A stretch of DNA of 64,000 bases from assembly GCF_043194295.1 (NCBI RefSeq), contig NZ_JBAFVK010000001.1. The stretch is one strand, 5' to 3'. The stretch is from Xanthobacter autotrophicus (lineage in GTDB: Bacteria > Pseudomonadota > Alphaproteobacteria > Rhizobiales > Xanthobacteraceae). This document shows, in pieces, positions 45,689-55,008 of this stretch. The notes under the pieces were generated by a model. That model had not been told where the DNA came from. It did not search any database and saw only the letters and a list, made by a program, of their open reading frames with translations. The position numbers and the translations under genes were made by a program. The stretch's first letter is position 1. Each line of letters opens with the position of its first letter.

Positions 45689-46434
45689 CAGCCGCGCTCC
45701 ACCACGTGCGGGACGCGCCGCCGCTGCACCAGCCACCACACCCCGAACAGATCCAGGATCCCCACGCCGAAGCGGTTCCAGAACCCGTATTTGGACACAC
45801 CGGTCCAGCGCTCGCGGTCCACCACCTTCACGGTGCGGGTCTCATAGCCCTCGCGCCGCACCAGCGCCGCCATGAAGCGGTGCTGGCCATCGAACACCGG
45901 CAGGCGCAGGTGCAGGTCGCGCCGTACCGCCTTCAGGCCGCATCCGGTGTCGCGGGAACCGTCGTTGAGAAGCGCTGCACGGATCCGGTTGGCAAGGCGC
46001 GACTGGTAGCGCTTGAAGCGCGTGTCCTTGCGGCCCTGCCTCTCGCCCTGGACCATGCCCACCTGTGCGCCGCCCTCGTCCATCACCCGGATCATCTCGG
46101 GCAGGTAGGCCGGGTTGTTCTGCCCGTCGCCGTCGAGGAGCAGCAGGATGTCGCCCCGCGCCGCGTGGGCGCCGGTGTCCACGCCCGCGGTCTTGCCACA
46201 GGATGTCTCATGCACCAGCAGGCGCAGGTAGGGCCGCGTGGCCGCCGCCTTGCGCAGATTGGCGAGGGTGGCGTCGGTGGAGCCGTCGTCCACGAAGATC
46301 AGCTCGAATGGCTCGATGGTGAGGGCGCGGTCGATCTCCTCGATCAGCGGCAGGACGTTGTCCGCCTCGTCTTTCACGGAAATGATCACCGACAGCCGGG
46401 GGGCTACGGAGGCTTGGGCAATGGGGGAGGTCAC
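45688..46434 (-). CDS. Family 2 glycosyltransferase (polyprenyl-phosphate type)
   Basis: A 248-residue GT2 enzyme with VIISVKDEADNVLPLIEEID, FELIFVDDGSTDATL, DILLLLDGDGQNNPAYLPEM and the DXD-like acceptor region, and one or no C-terminal helix. It resembles dolichol/undecaprenyl-phosphate mannosyl- or ArnC-type transferases that make the donor for ArnT-like enzymes. Its start overlaps the stop of the PAP2 gene by 4 bp. With the neighbouring GT39 and PAP2 enzymes it should work in lipid A or glycolipid decoration. Confidence 0.9.
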   Translation of the reverse strand: MTSPIAQASVAPRLSVIISVKDEADNVLPLIEEIDRALTIEPFELIFVDDGSTDATLANLRKAAATRPYLRLLVHETSCGKTAGVDTGAHAARGDILLLLDGDGQNNPAYLPEMIRVMDEGGAQVGMVQGERQGRKDTRFKRYQSRLANRIRAALLNDGSRDTGCGLKAVRRDLHLRLPVFDGQHRFMAALVRREGYETRTVKVVDRERWTGVSKYGFWNRFGVGILDLFGVWWLVQRRRVPHVVERG

Positions 46435-47363
46435 GGTCTCGCCTCTTCGACTGGGACGGCGGAGCTGAAAGTGGTGCGGGGCAGAAGGCGGCCGAGCCGA
46501 CGGGCCGATGGACCCGCCATGGGCGCGATGGCGCCCGTGCCGTCAACCTTGAACACCAGCCGGCGCGCCGCGAACACGCGGATCATCCACAGGGCGAAGG
46601 CGGAGCCGATGGCGGCGCCGGCGATCACGTCGCTGGGGAAATGGGAGCCGAGCGCCACCCGCGTCGCCGCAACCGGCAGCGCCAGGGCGATGAGCCAGGC
46701 CCGCGCGCGGGGAAACAGCGCCGCAAAGGCCACCGCCGCCGCGAACGTGGTGGTGGAATGGCCCGAGGGGAAAGCGGCGAAACTCGACTTGAAGGCGAAA
46801 AGGTGCAGCGTCTGCTCGGGATTGGGGCCGGGCAGGGCCAACGCCGCATGGGGCCGGGCCCGGCCGAGCACGTGCTTGAACAGGGAAACCCCAAGCCCCA
46901 CCGGCGCGATGGCGAGGAACAGGAAGCCGACCCGCGCGGCCAGGCTCGCCGCCAAGCGGCGCGTCATGGCATCGCCCGCATGGGTCAAGAGCAGCGCATA
47001 GGCGAGGGCAAGCCCCAGCGGCCACAGCACCACGCCGCTGAAGCCGAGATCGGTGAGGCGCTCCGACACGGTGATGAGCCAGCCTGGCAGCTTGAAGCGC
47101 AGCCCGAGCACCAGCGGATCAATGAGGACCAGCGCCGCCGCCGTCAGTCCCGCCGCGAACAAGGCGAGGGCCAGCATTTCCCATCGTCCCAGGAAGCCGA
47201 GGCGGGGCAGGGGCGTGCCGATCCGGCGCCGGGCCACATAGCCAAGCGCCTGCCCGACGGAGACGAGGAGCAGTCGCGCGCCTTCGACCGCCTGCCGCAC
47301 CAAGAGGGGCGGCGCGGTACCGGGACGGGACGGGGGCACGCCGGGCGCGGCCTCAGCCGTCAC
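46431..47363 (-). CDS. PAP2-family membrane phosphatase
   Basis: A 310-residue membrane protein of about six helices with the PAP2 motifs KHVLGRARP, FPSGHSTTT and SHFPSDVIAG. PAP2 enzymes dephosphorylate lipids such as undecaprenyl pyrophosphate, phosphatidylglycerol phosphate or lipid A. In this operon lipid A 1- or 4'-phosphate (LpxE/LpxF-type) is a plausible substrate, but the sequence does not decide. It overlaps both neighbours by 4 bp. Confidence 0.9.
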   Translation of the reverse strand: MTAEAAPGVPPSRPGTAPPLLVRQAVEGARLLLVSVGQALGYVARRRIGTPLPRLGFLGRWEMLALALFAAGLTAAALVLIDPLVLGLRFKLPGWLITVSERLTDLGFSGVVLWPLGLALAYALLLTHAGDAMTRRLAASLAARVGFLFLAIAPVGLGVSLFKHVLGRARPHAALALPGPNPEQTLHLFAFKSSFAAFPSGHSTTTFAAAVAFAALFPRARAWLIALALPVAATRVALGSHFPSDVIAGAAIGSAFALWMIRVFAARRLVFKVDGTGAIAPMAGPSARRLGRLLPRTTFSSAVPVEEARP

Positions 47364-49129
47364 GGGGCAGCCTCGTCGGAGCGATAGACGGTGATCGCCA
47401 CTTGCCGCCCGCCGTTGTAGGTGAAGCCGGAAAGGGTGGCGACGGCGTGATACTTCAGGCCGATCTCGCTGGCCTTGGTCTCGAAATAGGTGTGGAAGCG
47501 GGTGTCGATGAAGGCGAGGGCGCAGCCGCCCTGCTTCAGCAGCACCGCCGCCGCGTCGGGCAGGATGTAGTTGATCTTGGTGCCGACGAGGAAGACGAGG
47601 CTCGGCTCCTGGTAGGGGAAGGAGGCGATCTTCTCCGCTGGGCAGCCTTCATCCCGCGCCACCTGGGCAAGGCGCTCGGAGATCCACAGCGCCCGCATCT
47701 GCGGCAGCATCACCTGATAGACCGCCAGGAACAGCACTATCGTTCCCACCAGCGCGGTGAGGAACGCCCCTTCCACGCCCACCCGCGGGAAGGCGCGGGC
47801 CGCGCTCCACAGTAACACGATGGCGAGGAGGAGCAGCGGCCATGCAGCAAGCCCGAAGCCGCTGCCGAACCACAGATAGGCGGCCCCGAGCCCCAGCGAC
47901 AGCACGATGGCGAGCACCGGCCAGATCCACACCAGGCCGGCAAGCCGGCTGCCCGCCTTGGCCATGGCGCCGCGCTCCATGGCGAGCGCGGTCAGGATGG
48001 CGAGGGCCGGATAAAGCGGCAGCACATAGTGCGGGAGCTTGGTGACGGCGATCTCGAACACCAGCCAGGTGGGCACCAGCCAGCACAGCAGGAAGCGCAC
48101 CTTCTCCTCGCGGCGGGCGCGCCAGGCGAAGGGGGCGGCCATGGCCACCAGCACCACCGACGGCCAGAAGGTGCCCCAGGCGGCGAGGAAATAGGTGCCA
48201 GGCGGCCCCCAGTGACCCTCCGCCCCTTCGGCCACCTTGCCCAGCATGTCCACGCCCACGGCGTGCTGGTAGAAGGCGCCATTGGTGATGAAATAGATGG
48301 CGACGAACCACGGCAGCACCAGCAGAAGGCACCAGGCGAGACCCAGCAGCGGCTTCAGCGGCTTCAGGAAACCGCCCGAGCGCTCGACGATCGCCAGCGC
48401 CACGATCGGGAGCCCCACGAACAGGGGCGCCATGGGCCCCTTGATCAGGATACCGGCGGCAAGCCCAGTCCAGAAGATGGCGGCCAGCTTCAGGTCGCCG
48501 GCGCGCTCGGCGGCGGGGCACATATAGGCCCGCGCCAGCGCGCCGAAGGAGGCGATGATGGTGAAGAGGAGCACCGCATCGGTCTTGGCGAGGCGCGCCT
48601 CCACCCCCAGCAGCACGCAACCGGCCATCATCAGGCCGGCCAGCAGCGCGCCGCGGCGGGTGACGAAGGCCAGCGCCGTCCAATAGGTGAGCAGCACCGC
48701 GCCGATGGCGGCGAACAGGGACGGCAGGCGATAAAGCCAGATGGAATAGAGCGCGGAGGGCCCGATGACCGCCTCGCCCGCCTTCACCGTCGCCGCCTGG
48801 AGCCAGTAGATACCTACCGGCTTCTTGTGGCGCGCCTGGGTGTGGAAGCGGATGTCCACGTAATTGCCGCTCTCCAGCATCTGCTTGGTGGCCTGCGCGA
48901 AGCGGGCCTCGTCGCGGTCGATGGGGGAGAGCTGGAAGAAGCCGGGCAGGAAGGCGAGCAGCGCCACAGCCACGAGCAGCAGGCTGGCGCGGCCATGGCT
49001 CGCGCAGGCACCGTCCAGAAGGCGCACGAGGCGCCGGGGCAGGTCGAGGTCGAACGCCCGGCGCGTGTTGGACGCGGGCTCTGAGATGGCCATGCTTCTG
49101 TCTGGATCCGCTGAAATCGGCGCGGACAA
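47360..49129 (-). CDS. Family 39 (ArnT-like) membrane glycosyltransferase
   Basis: A 589-residue membrane transferase with about 12 helices. The first periplasmic loop has the GT-C acidic motif PIDRDEARFAQATKQML, followed by RHKKPVGIYWLQAA. The C-terminal periplasmic domain (about 470-589) is beta-rich. ArnT-like enzymes move a sugar from undecaprenyl phosphate to lipid A, and L-Ara4N is typical. An alternative start is the ATG at 49093 (MAISEPASN). It is the first gene of the operon with PAP2, GT2 and LAB_N genes. Confidence 0.9.
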   Translation of the reverse strand: MSAPISADPDRSMAISEPASNTRRAFDLDLPRRLVRLLDGACASHGRASLLLVAVALLAFLPGFFQLSPIDRDEARFAQATKQMLESGNYVDIRFHTQARHKKPVGIYWLQAATVKAGEAVIGPSALYSIWLYRLPSLFAAIGAVLLTYWTALAFVTRRGALLAGLMMAGCVLLGVEARLAKTDAVLLFTIIASFGALARAYMCPAAERAGDLKLAAIFWTGLAAGILIKGPMAPLFVGLPIVALAIVERSGGFLKPLKPLLGLAWCLLLVLPWFVAIYFITNGAFYQHAVGVDMLGKVAEGAEGHWGPPGTYFLAAWGTFWPSVVLVAMAAPFAWRARREEKVRFLLCWLVPTWLVFEIAVTKLPHYVLPLYPALAILTALAMERGAMAKAGSRLAGLVWIWPVLAIVLSLGLGAAYLWFGSGFGLAAWPLLLLAIVLLWSAARAFPRVGVEGAFLTALVGTIVLFLAVYQVMLPQMRALWISERLAQVARDEGCPAEKIASFPYQEPSLVFLVGTKINYILPDAAAVLLKQGGCALAFIDTRFHTYFETKASEIGLKYHAVATLSGFTYNGGRQVAITVYRSDEAAP

Positions 49130-49355
49130 TAGCAGAAACGCCCGTGCCGAAAAGGGCCGGGCGATCGGCGCGCACTGCGCCTCTCCCCGGGGGCGGACCT
49201 GATGCAGCCGAAACGCGGCAAAGGAAAGGCACGCGCCTTATTCCCGTGGGACGCGCTTGCTTGCCTGCCGCTTGCTCGCCCGCTGCTTTGGCGCGCGTCG
49301 CCTGCGCCGCGCGTTCTTGCGCCGCGCGTTTCTGCCGGCCTGCTTCGGGCAGGTC
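49130..49355. other. Region between the GT39 gene and hemP
   Basis: About 225 bp with no supported gene. It holds an imperfect repeat of GCGCCGCGCGTT (near 49306-49330) and must carry the promoter of the minus-strand lipid A operon. Confidence 0.35.
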
Positions 49356-49385
49356 GGCAGGCGGCTATTTGGCAGGCGGCTATTT
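49356..49385. repeat. 15-bp perfect tandem duplication at the hemP stop
   Basis: The unit GGCAGGCGGCTATTT occurs twice in direct contact (49356-49370 and 49371-49385). The second copy includes the hemP stop codon (minus strand). Confidence 0.8.
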
Positions 49386-49604
49386 GGTCAGGATCAGCTT
49401 GTTCTGGGCCGTGAGGCGCAGCTGGTAGGTCTGCTCCCCATGGGTAATGGTGATGAGGCGGCCGGCGGCGAACAGGTCGCGACTGTCGAGCTGCGCATCG
49501 GTCATGGGAATGGTGCGGCAAACCGCCCGCGCGCTCCGCATGGGACCGCCGTCTCCCATCGGTACGCCGAAGATCCCGGCGCTTGCGTGTTCATGCCTGC
49601 TCAT
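49380..49604 (-). CDS. hemP: HemP-family haem uptake protein
   Basis: A protein of up to 74 residues whose C-terminal half fits the HemP family: DSRDLFAAGRLITITHGEQ and LRLTAQNKLILTK at the very end. HemP is needed for haem uptake or its regulation in rhizobia (HmuP is an activator of bhuR-type genes). No haem receptor or ABC genes are nearby. The start is uncertain; internal ATGs at residues 16, 22 and 34 are possible, and the typical family N-terminus starts near residue 34. A candidate iron-responsive (Irr) box lies upstream. Confidence 0.85.
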   Translation of the reverse strand: MSRHEHASAGIFGVPMGDGGPMRSARAVCRTIPMTDAQLDSRDLFAAGRLITITHGEQTYQLRLTAQNKLILTK

Positions 49605-49664
49605 TTTTGAATCGCTCCAGATCAGCAGGTGTGCCCCTCAGCACAGTTGGAGCATCAGGGCTAG

Positions 49665-49681
49665 TTTAGAAGTATTCAATA
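49665..49681 (-). promoter_or_regulatory. Candidate Irr (iron-control element) box upstream of hemP
   Basis: TTTAGAAGTATTCAATA fits the rhizobial ICE pattern TTTAGAA-N3-TTCTAAA on its left arm and in part on its right. It lies 61 bp upstream of the longest hemP start, where an Irr-regulated promoter would be expected. Confidence 0.45.
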
Positions 49682-50206
49682 CTCGAATACCACTCCGTAT
49701 TCTTTGACTAATAGATCGCAAGCATAAGATCAACTCCCCGCGTGCATGTTCGCCACGGGCCCTTGGGGAGAAGCGGGGGATGATCGTGGGTGTCGTGCGG
49801 GCGCATTGTCGCCGTGTGCGAGACGGCGCGGCCGGGCATGGCGCCAATCCCAGCGCCGGGTCCGATTCCAGGTCCGGCGAGGGCTGGCCTCGCCGCCGTG
49901 CCGGCTGAAGGAAGGACGTCGCGCGGGGGCCATGGGGCCGGCGGCACGGCTCATGATCCATCGCGCGTCGGCGCGGGATCGGCGCGAAGGCGGCCGGATC
50001 GGGCGGCTGGGCTGGTGCCGGCCGGCGCGGTCGCTGCCGGGCTCAGGCCGGCGGTCTATGGTTTCCGCGGACGGAGGGGGCCTCGCACGCAGGCAAGATC
50101 CTCCCACCCGCCCGGCGGCCGGGCGCATCTCACCGCCGCCGGGGCAGATGAGCGGCTTGGGGGCGGCGAGGCAGCGCCTCCCGCTCCCCGGCACCCAAAG
50201 CGTCCC
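49682..50206. other. 525-bp region without a gene
   Basis: Lies between the hemP regulatory region and the 3' end of aapP. It is AT-rich at the left edge and very GC-rich further right. No frame on either strand has a recognisable family, so I see nothing beyond hemP promoter sequence at the left edge. Confidence 0.4.
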
Positions 50207-50983
<777 letters not shown>

Positions 50984-50998
50984 GGGTGGCCCTTTCAA

Positions 50999-52420
50999 TC
51001 AGTGCCGCTGGGCCCGGTCGAGGCGCTTTTCCAGCGCCATCGAGTACCGGGACATGCCGAAGCAGAAGACGAAGTAGATGATGCCGGCGAAGCCGAAACC
51101 GGTGAACAGGGTGGTGGGCGAGGCCCAGTTGGGATCGGTAAAGGCCGCGCGCATGGAGCCGAGCAGGTCGAAGATCGAGACGATCAGCACCAGCGTCGTA
51201 TCCTTGAACAGGCCAATGAAGTTGTTGACGATCCCCGGGATCACCAGCTTCAGCGCCTGCGGCAGCACCACGAGCCGCAGCATGAGCGAGGAGGGCAGGC
51301 CCACCGCCATGGCGCCTTCATACTGGCCCTTGGGAATGGCCTGGAGGCCGCCGCGCACCACCTCCGCCATATAGGCTGAGGCGAACAGGGCGACGCCCAC
51401 CAGGGCACGCAGCAGCCCGTCGATGGTGAGGCGCCCGGGCAGGAACAAAGGCAGCATGTAGGTGGCGAAGAACAGCACCGTGATGAGCGGCACGCCGCGC
51501 CAGAACTCGATGAAGATGATGGACAGCGCCTTCACCAGCGGCAGCTTCGAGCGCCGGCCGAGTGCCAGCAGGATGCCGAAGGGCAGCGACACGGTGATGC
51601 CGGTGACCGCGATGACGAGGGTGACCAGCAGGCCGCCCCATAGCCGCGTTTCCACCTGCGGCAGGCCCACGTCGATATCCATGGCGAAGATGACGAGGCC
51701 GAGCAGGACGAAGGCCGACAGCGTGGTCTTCGCCGCCGCCGGCGCCGCCTCCGGCCCGGCGACGATGCGCGAGACCAGATAGGCGATGGCGGTGACGAGC
51801 GCGGTGGACACCACGAAGTCGATCCAGAAGCTGACGCGCATGCCCTGCACGGTGCCGGCGCCGGCGAACAGGTCGCTGCCGCTGAACGAGCCGATCAGGA
51901 AGCGCTGCATCTCCAGATTGCCGCCGGTGAGCAGCACAAACGCCACCACCGGGTAGACGCCGAAGAACAAAATCGCGTTGAGCCGCTTGCCGGGCAACTG
52001 CTGGATCAGCAGCGGCAGCAGCAGGATGGCGCCCAGCGCATAGACCACGTTGACGCGCCAGCGCTCGCTGGCGGGATAGAAGCCATAGATGAGCTGGTCC
52101 AGCTTGGCCCACACGAAGGGCCAGCAGGCGCCCACCTCCCGGCCCACCTTCTCGGGCAGGCAGGCCTCGCGGTTGGTGCCGGTCCACACCGCGTCGATGA
52201 GGAAGAATTTGATCAGCGGCGGTACGGTCACATAGACCAGCCAGATGCCGAACAGGGTCAACAGCACCTGCGGCACCGAGCCGACCAGGTGCCTGCGCAC
52301 CCACAGCACGGGGCCGCGGGTGGCGACGGGGGCCGGCTCCTGCTCGCGCAGGGTTGTCGAAACATAGGCCTGGGCGGGGGAGACCCGGGGGGCGGTGAGG
52401 GGCGCGGTGGTGTCGCTCAT
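50999..52420 (-). CDS. aapM: General L-amino acid ABC transporter permease AapM
   Basis: A 473-residue inner-membrane permease of the His/Glu/Gln/Arg/opine family. About eight membrane segments are present, with the EAA loop EVVRGGLQAIPKGQYEGAMAVGLPSSLMLR contacting AapP. An extra N-terminal extension and large periplasmic loop are typical of AapM. It starts 1 bp after aapQ ends. Confidence 0.96.
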   Translation of the reverse strand: MSDTTAPLTAPRVSPAQAYVSTTLREQEPAPVATRGPVLWVRRHLVGSVPQVLLTLFGIWLVYVTVPPLIKFFLIDAVWTGTNREACLPEKVGREVGACWPFVWAKLDQLIYGFYPASERWRVNVVYALGAILLLPLLIQQLPGKRLNAILFFGVYPVVAFVLLTGGNLEMQRFLIGSFSGSDLFAGAGTVQGMRVSFWIDFVVSTALVTAIAYLVSRIVAGPEAAPAAAKTTLSAFVLLGLVIFAMDIDVGLPQVETRLWGGLLVTLVIAVTGITVSLPFGILLALGRRSKLPLVKALSIIFIEFWRGVPLITVLFFATYMLPLFLPGRLTIDGLLRALVGVALFASAYMAEVVRGGLQAIPKGQYEGAMAVGLPSSLMLRLVVLPQALKLVIPGIVNNFIGLFKDTTLVLIVSIFDLLGSMRAAFTDPNWASPTTLFTGFGFAGIIYFVFCFGMSRYSMALEKRLDRAQRH

Positions 52421-52421
52421 C

Positions 52422-53717
52422 TCACCGCTCCACCAGCGCGACGCGCTTGTTGTACCAGCCCATGATCGCCGACGTGATGATGGAGATGGTGAGGTAGACC
52501 GCCATGGTCACCGCGATGATCTCGATGGCCTGGCCGGTCTGGTTCAGGGTGGTGCCGGCGAAGATGGCGAACAGGTCAGGATAGCCCACCGCCACGCCCA
52601 GGGACGAGTTCTTGGTGAGGTTCAGATACTGGCTGGTGAGCGGCGGCACGATCACCCGCATGGCCTGCGGGATGATGACGAGGCGCAGGGTCGGCCCGTT
52701 CCTGAGGCCGAGGGAGTGCGCCGCCTCGCTCTGGCCCTTGGAGACGGCGAGGATGCCCGAGCGCACGATCTCGGCGATGAAGCCGCCGGTGTAGATGGCC
52801 AGCGCCAGCAGCAGCGAGACGAATTCGGGGATCACCCGCAGGCCGCCGACGAAGTTGAAGCCGCGCAGCTCCGGCGTCTCGATGGTGACGGGATTGCCCA
52901 CGGCGTAGGACGCCGCCAGCGGCAGCGCGATGATGAGGGCAAGGCCGGTCCAGAACGCCGGGAACGGCTTTCCGGTGGCCTCGCGCCGCTTTTTCGCCCA
53001 GCGGCCGATCACGAAGCTCGCCACCACCGCCGCGATGAGGGCGTAGAGGATGGCCATGGAGCCGTCCTCGAACACGGGACGGGGCACCACGAGGCCGCGA
53101 TTGTTCACGAACACCGACGGCGCCGACAGGCTCGCCGCGAAATTGGATATGGGCGCGCCGAGCACCCCGAGCCCGATGCCCGAGAGCCCGGAGCCGATGC
53201 CGTTGAACAGGGGTTGGAGGCCGAATCCCCAGCTCTGCCGCGGGCCGGGCAGGGTGGAGAGCACCGCCAGATACCAGAACATGATCTGGAACAGGGGTGG
53301 CAGGTTGCGGGTGATTTCCACGTAGGCGGAGGCCAGCGCCTTGATCACCACATTCTTCGAGAGGCGCGCGACGCCCATCACGAAGCCGATGAGGGTGGCG
53401 AGGATGACGCCGAGGAAGGCCACCAGCAGGGTGTTGAGCAGGCCCACCACGAAGGCGCGGCCGTAGCTCATGGATTCGTTGTAGGGGATGAGCGTCTGGC
53501 TGATGGCGAAGCCGGCGCGATTGTCGAGGAAGCCGAAGCCGGAGGCGATGCCGAGGCGGGCGAGGTTGGCCTGCGCGTTGGCATAGAAGGACCAGACCAG
53601 CCAAACCATGATGAGCGCCAGGACGATCTGGATCACCGAGGAGCGCAGCTTGGGATCCGTCCACGACCAGCGACGGCGCGACGCCGCCGGTGGCCCCGAA
53701 AGGCGAACATCCGACAT
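52422..53717 (-). CDS. aapQ: General L-amino acid ABC transporter permease AapQ
   Basis: A 431-residue permease paralogous to AapM, with the EAA loop EIVRSGILAVSKGQSEAAHSLGLRNGPTLR and about eight membrane segments. AapQ and AapM form the heterodimeric channel. It lies 99 bp after aapJ, with a strong hairpin in the gap. Confidence 0.96.
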   Translation of the reverse strand: MSDVRLSGPPAASRRRWSWTDPKLRSSVIQIVLALIMVWLVWSFYANAQANLARLGIASGFGFLDNRAGFAISQTLIPYNESMSYGRAFVVGLLNTLLVAFLGVILATLIGFVMGVARLSKNVVIKALASAYVEITRNLPPLFQIMFWYLAVLSTLPGPRQSWGFGLQPLFNGIGSGLSGIGLGVLGAPISNFAASLSAPSVFVNNRGLVVPRPVFEDGSMAILYALIAAVVASFVIGRWAKKRREATGKPFPAFWTGLALIIALPLAASYAVGNPVTIETPELRGFNFVGGLRVIPEFVSLLLALAIYTGGFIAEIVRSGILAVSKGQSEAAHSLGLRNGPTLRLVIIPQAMRVIVPPLTSQYLNLTKNSSLGVAVGYPDLFAIFAGTTLNQTGQAIEIIAVTMAVYLTISIITSAIMGWYNKRVALVER

Positions 53718-53756
53718 GGTACCCCCGAAAGTGCGGGCTTTCAGCCCTTTATCTTT

Positions 53757-53791
53757 GGTGGCGGCGGGCGCCGTCCCGGGCGTCCGCCACC
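53757..53791 (-). terminator. Intercistronic hairpin between aapJ and aapQ
   Basis: An 8-bp perfect stem GGTGGCGG / CCGCCACC (53757-53764, 53784-53791) with a GC-rich interior and no T tract. A hairpin here is likely to stabilise the aapJ mRNA or to reduce read-through into the permease genes, as in many ABC operons. Confidence 0.5.
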
Positions 53792-53816
53792 GACTTCACG
53801 TAGTGAGGCGAGAGCG

Positions 53817-54827
53817 TCAGCGCACCGGCATGCCGTATTGGATGCCGCCCTTCGTCCAAAGGTTGTTGAGGCCACGCTCGATGCCGAGCGGGGTGGCCGG
53901 GCCGACGTTGCGATCGTAGATCTCGCCGTAATTGCCGGTGGCCTTGATGATGCGCACCGCCCAGTCGGCGGTGAGGCCGATGCCCTCGCCATACTTGCCG
54001 TCCGTGCCCAGCAGGCGCTTCACGTCCGGGTTCTGGGAGTTCACCTGCTCTTCCACGTTCTTCTGGGTGACGCCCAGTTCCTCGGCGTTGAGCAGGGCGA
54101 AATAGACCCACTTCACGAGGTCGAACCACTGGTCGTCGCCATGGCGCACCAGCGGACCGAGCGGCTCCTTGGAGATGGTCTCGGGCAGGATCACGTGGTC
54201 GGCGGCATTGGTCAGCTTGAGCCGCACGGCGGCAAGCTGGGAGCGGTCGGCGGTGAACACGTCGCAGCGGCCCGATTCATAGGCCTTCACCGTCTCGTCG
54301 AGGGTGCCGAACGCGATCACCTCGCCGTTCTTCATGTTGTTGGCGCGGAAGAAGTCCGACACGTTGAGTTCGTTGGAGGTGCCCGTCTGCACGCAGATGG
54401 AGGCCCCCTGAAGCTCCTTCGCCGACTTCAGGCCCACCGACTTGCGGACGAGGAAGCCCTGGCCGTCATAATAAATGACGCCGGCGAAGTTGAATCCCAG
54501 GGTGGTGTCGCGCGACATGGTCCAGGTGGTGTTGCGCGACAGCACATCGATGGCGCCGGAGGTCAGCGCGGTGAAGCGGTCCTTGGCGGAGAGGGGGCTG
54601 AACTTCACTTTCGTGGGATCGTTGAAGATCGCCGCCGCGATGGCGCGGCAGAAGTCCACGTCCAGACCGCCCCACTCGTTCTTGTCGTTGGGGCTCGAGA
54701 AGCCGGGCAGGCCCTGCGACACGCCGCAATTGACCGAGCCGCGCGTCTTGACCTCGTCGAGCGTGGCGGCATTGACGGCACCGGCCAGAGACAAAAGCCC
54801 AACTGCTGCGAAGAGGATGCGTTTCAC
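53817..54827 (-). CDS. aapJ: General L-amino acid-binding protein AapJ
   Basis: A 336-residue periplasmic solute-binding protein. The N-terminal signal peptide (MKRILFAAVGLLSLAGAVNA, cleavage after AVNA) precedes the family-3 binding fold, with RGSVNCGVSQGLPGFSS, GLDVDFCRAIAAAIF and NYGEIYDRNVG near the end. It delivers L-amino acids to AapQM. It is the first gene of the operon; the 180 bp upstream should hold the promoter. Confidence 0.96.
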   Translation of the reverse strand: MKRILFAAVGLLSLAGAVNAATLDEVKTRGSVNCGVSQGLPGFSSPNDKNEWGGLDVDFCRAIAAAIFNDPTKVKFSPLSAKDRFTALTSGAIDVLSRNTTWTMSRDTTLGFNFAGVIYYDGQGFLVRKSVGLKSAKELQGASICVQTGTSNELNVSDFFRANNMKNGEVIAFGTLDETVKAYESGRCDVFTADRSQLAAVRLKLTNAADHVILPETISKEPLGPLVRHGDDQWFDLVKWVYFALLNAEELGVTQKNVEEQVNSQNPDVKRLLGTDGKYGEGIGLTADWAVRIIKATGNYGEIYDRNVGPATPLGIERGLNNLWTKGGIQYGMPVR

Positions 54828-55008
54828 GGAAGGTTCCTTCTTTGAGATGACGTCCCCGCCTCCCTGCCGTCCGGTCGAGCCGCCAGGGTGGCGGGTCAGG
54901 CTCGACGGGGCGGCCCAAGACGTCTATCCCGCCCATCACAGCCCCTTGGCGCGGGCGGGTCAATAGAGGGACCTCCGCCGCAGCCGACCGTCGGCACAGG
55001 AGAATTGC

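Noticed and set aside
52395..54845. 816-codon plus-strand frame opposite aapQ and aapJ
   Set aside because: It is antisense to two well-supported transporter genes and has no recognisable domain.
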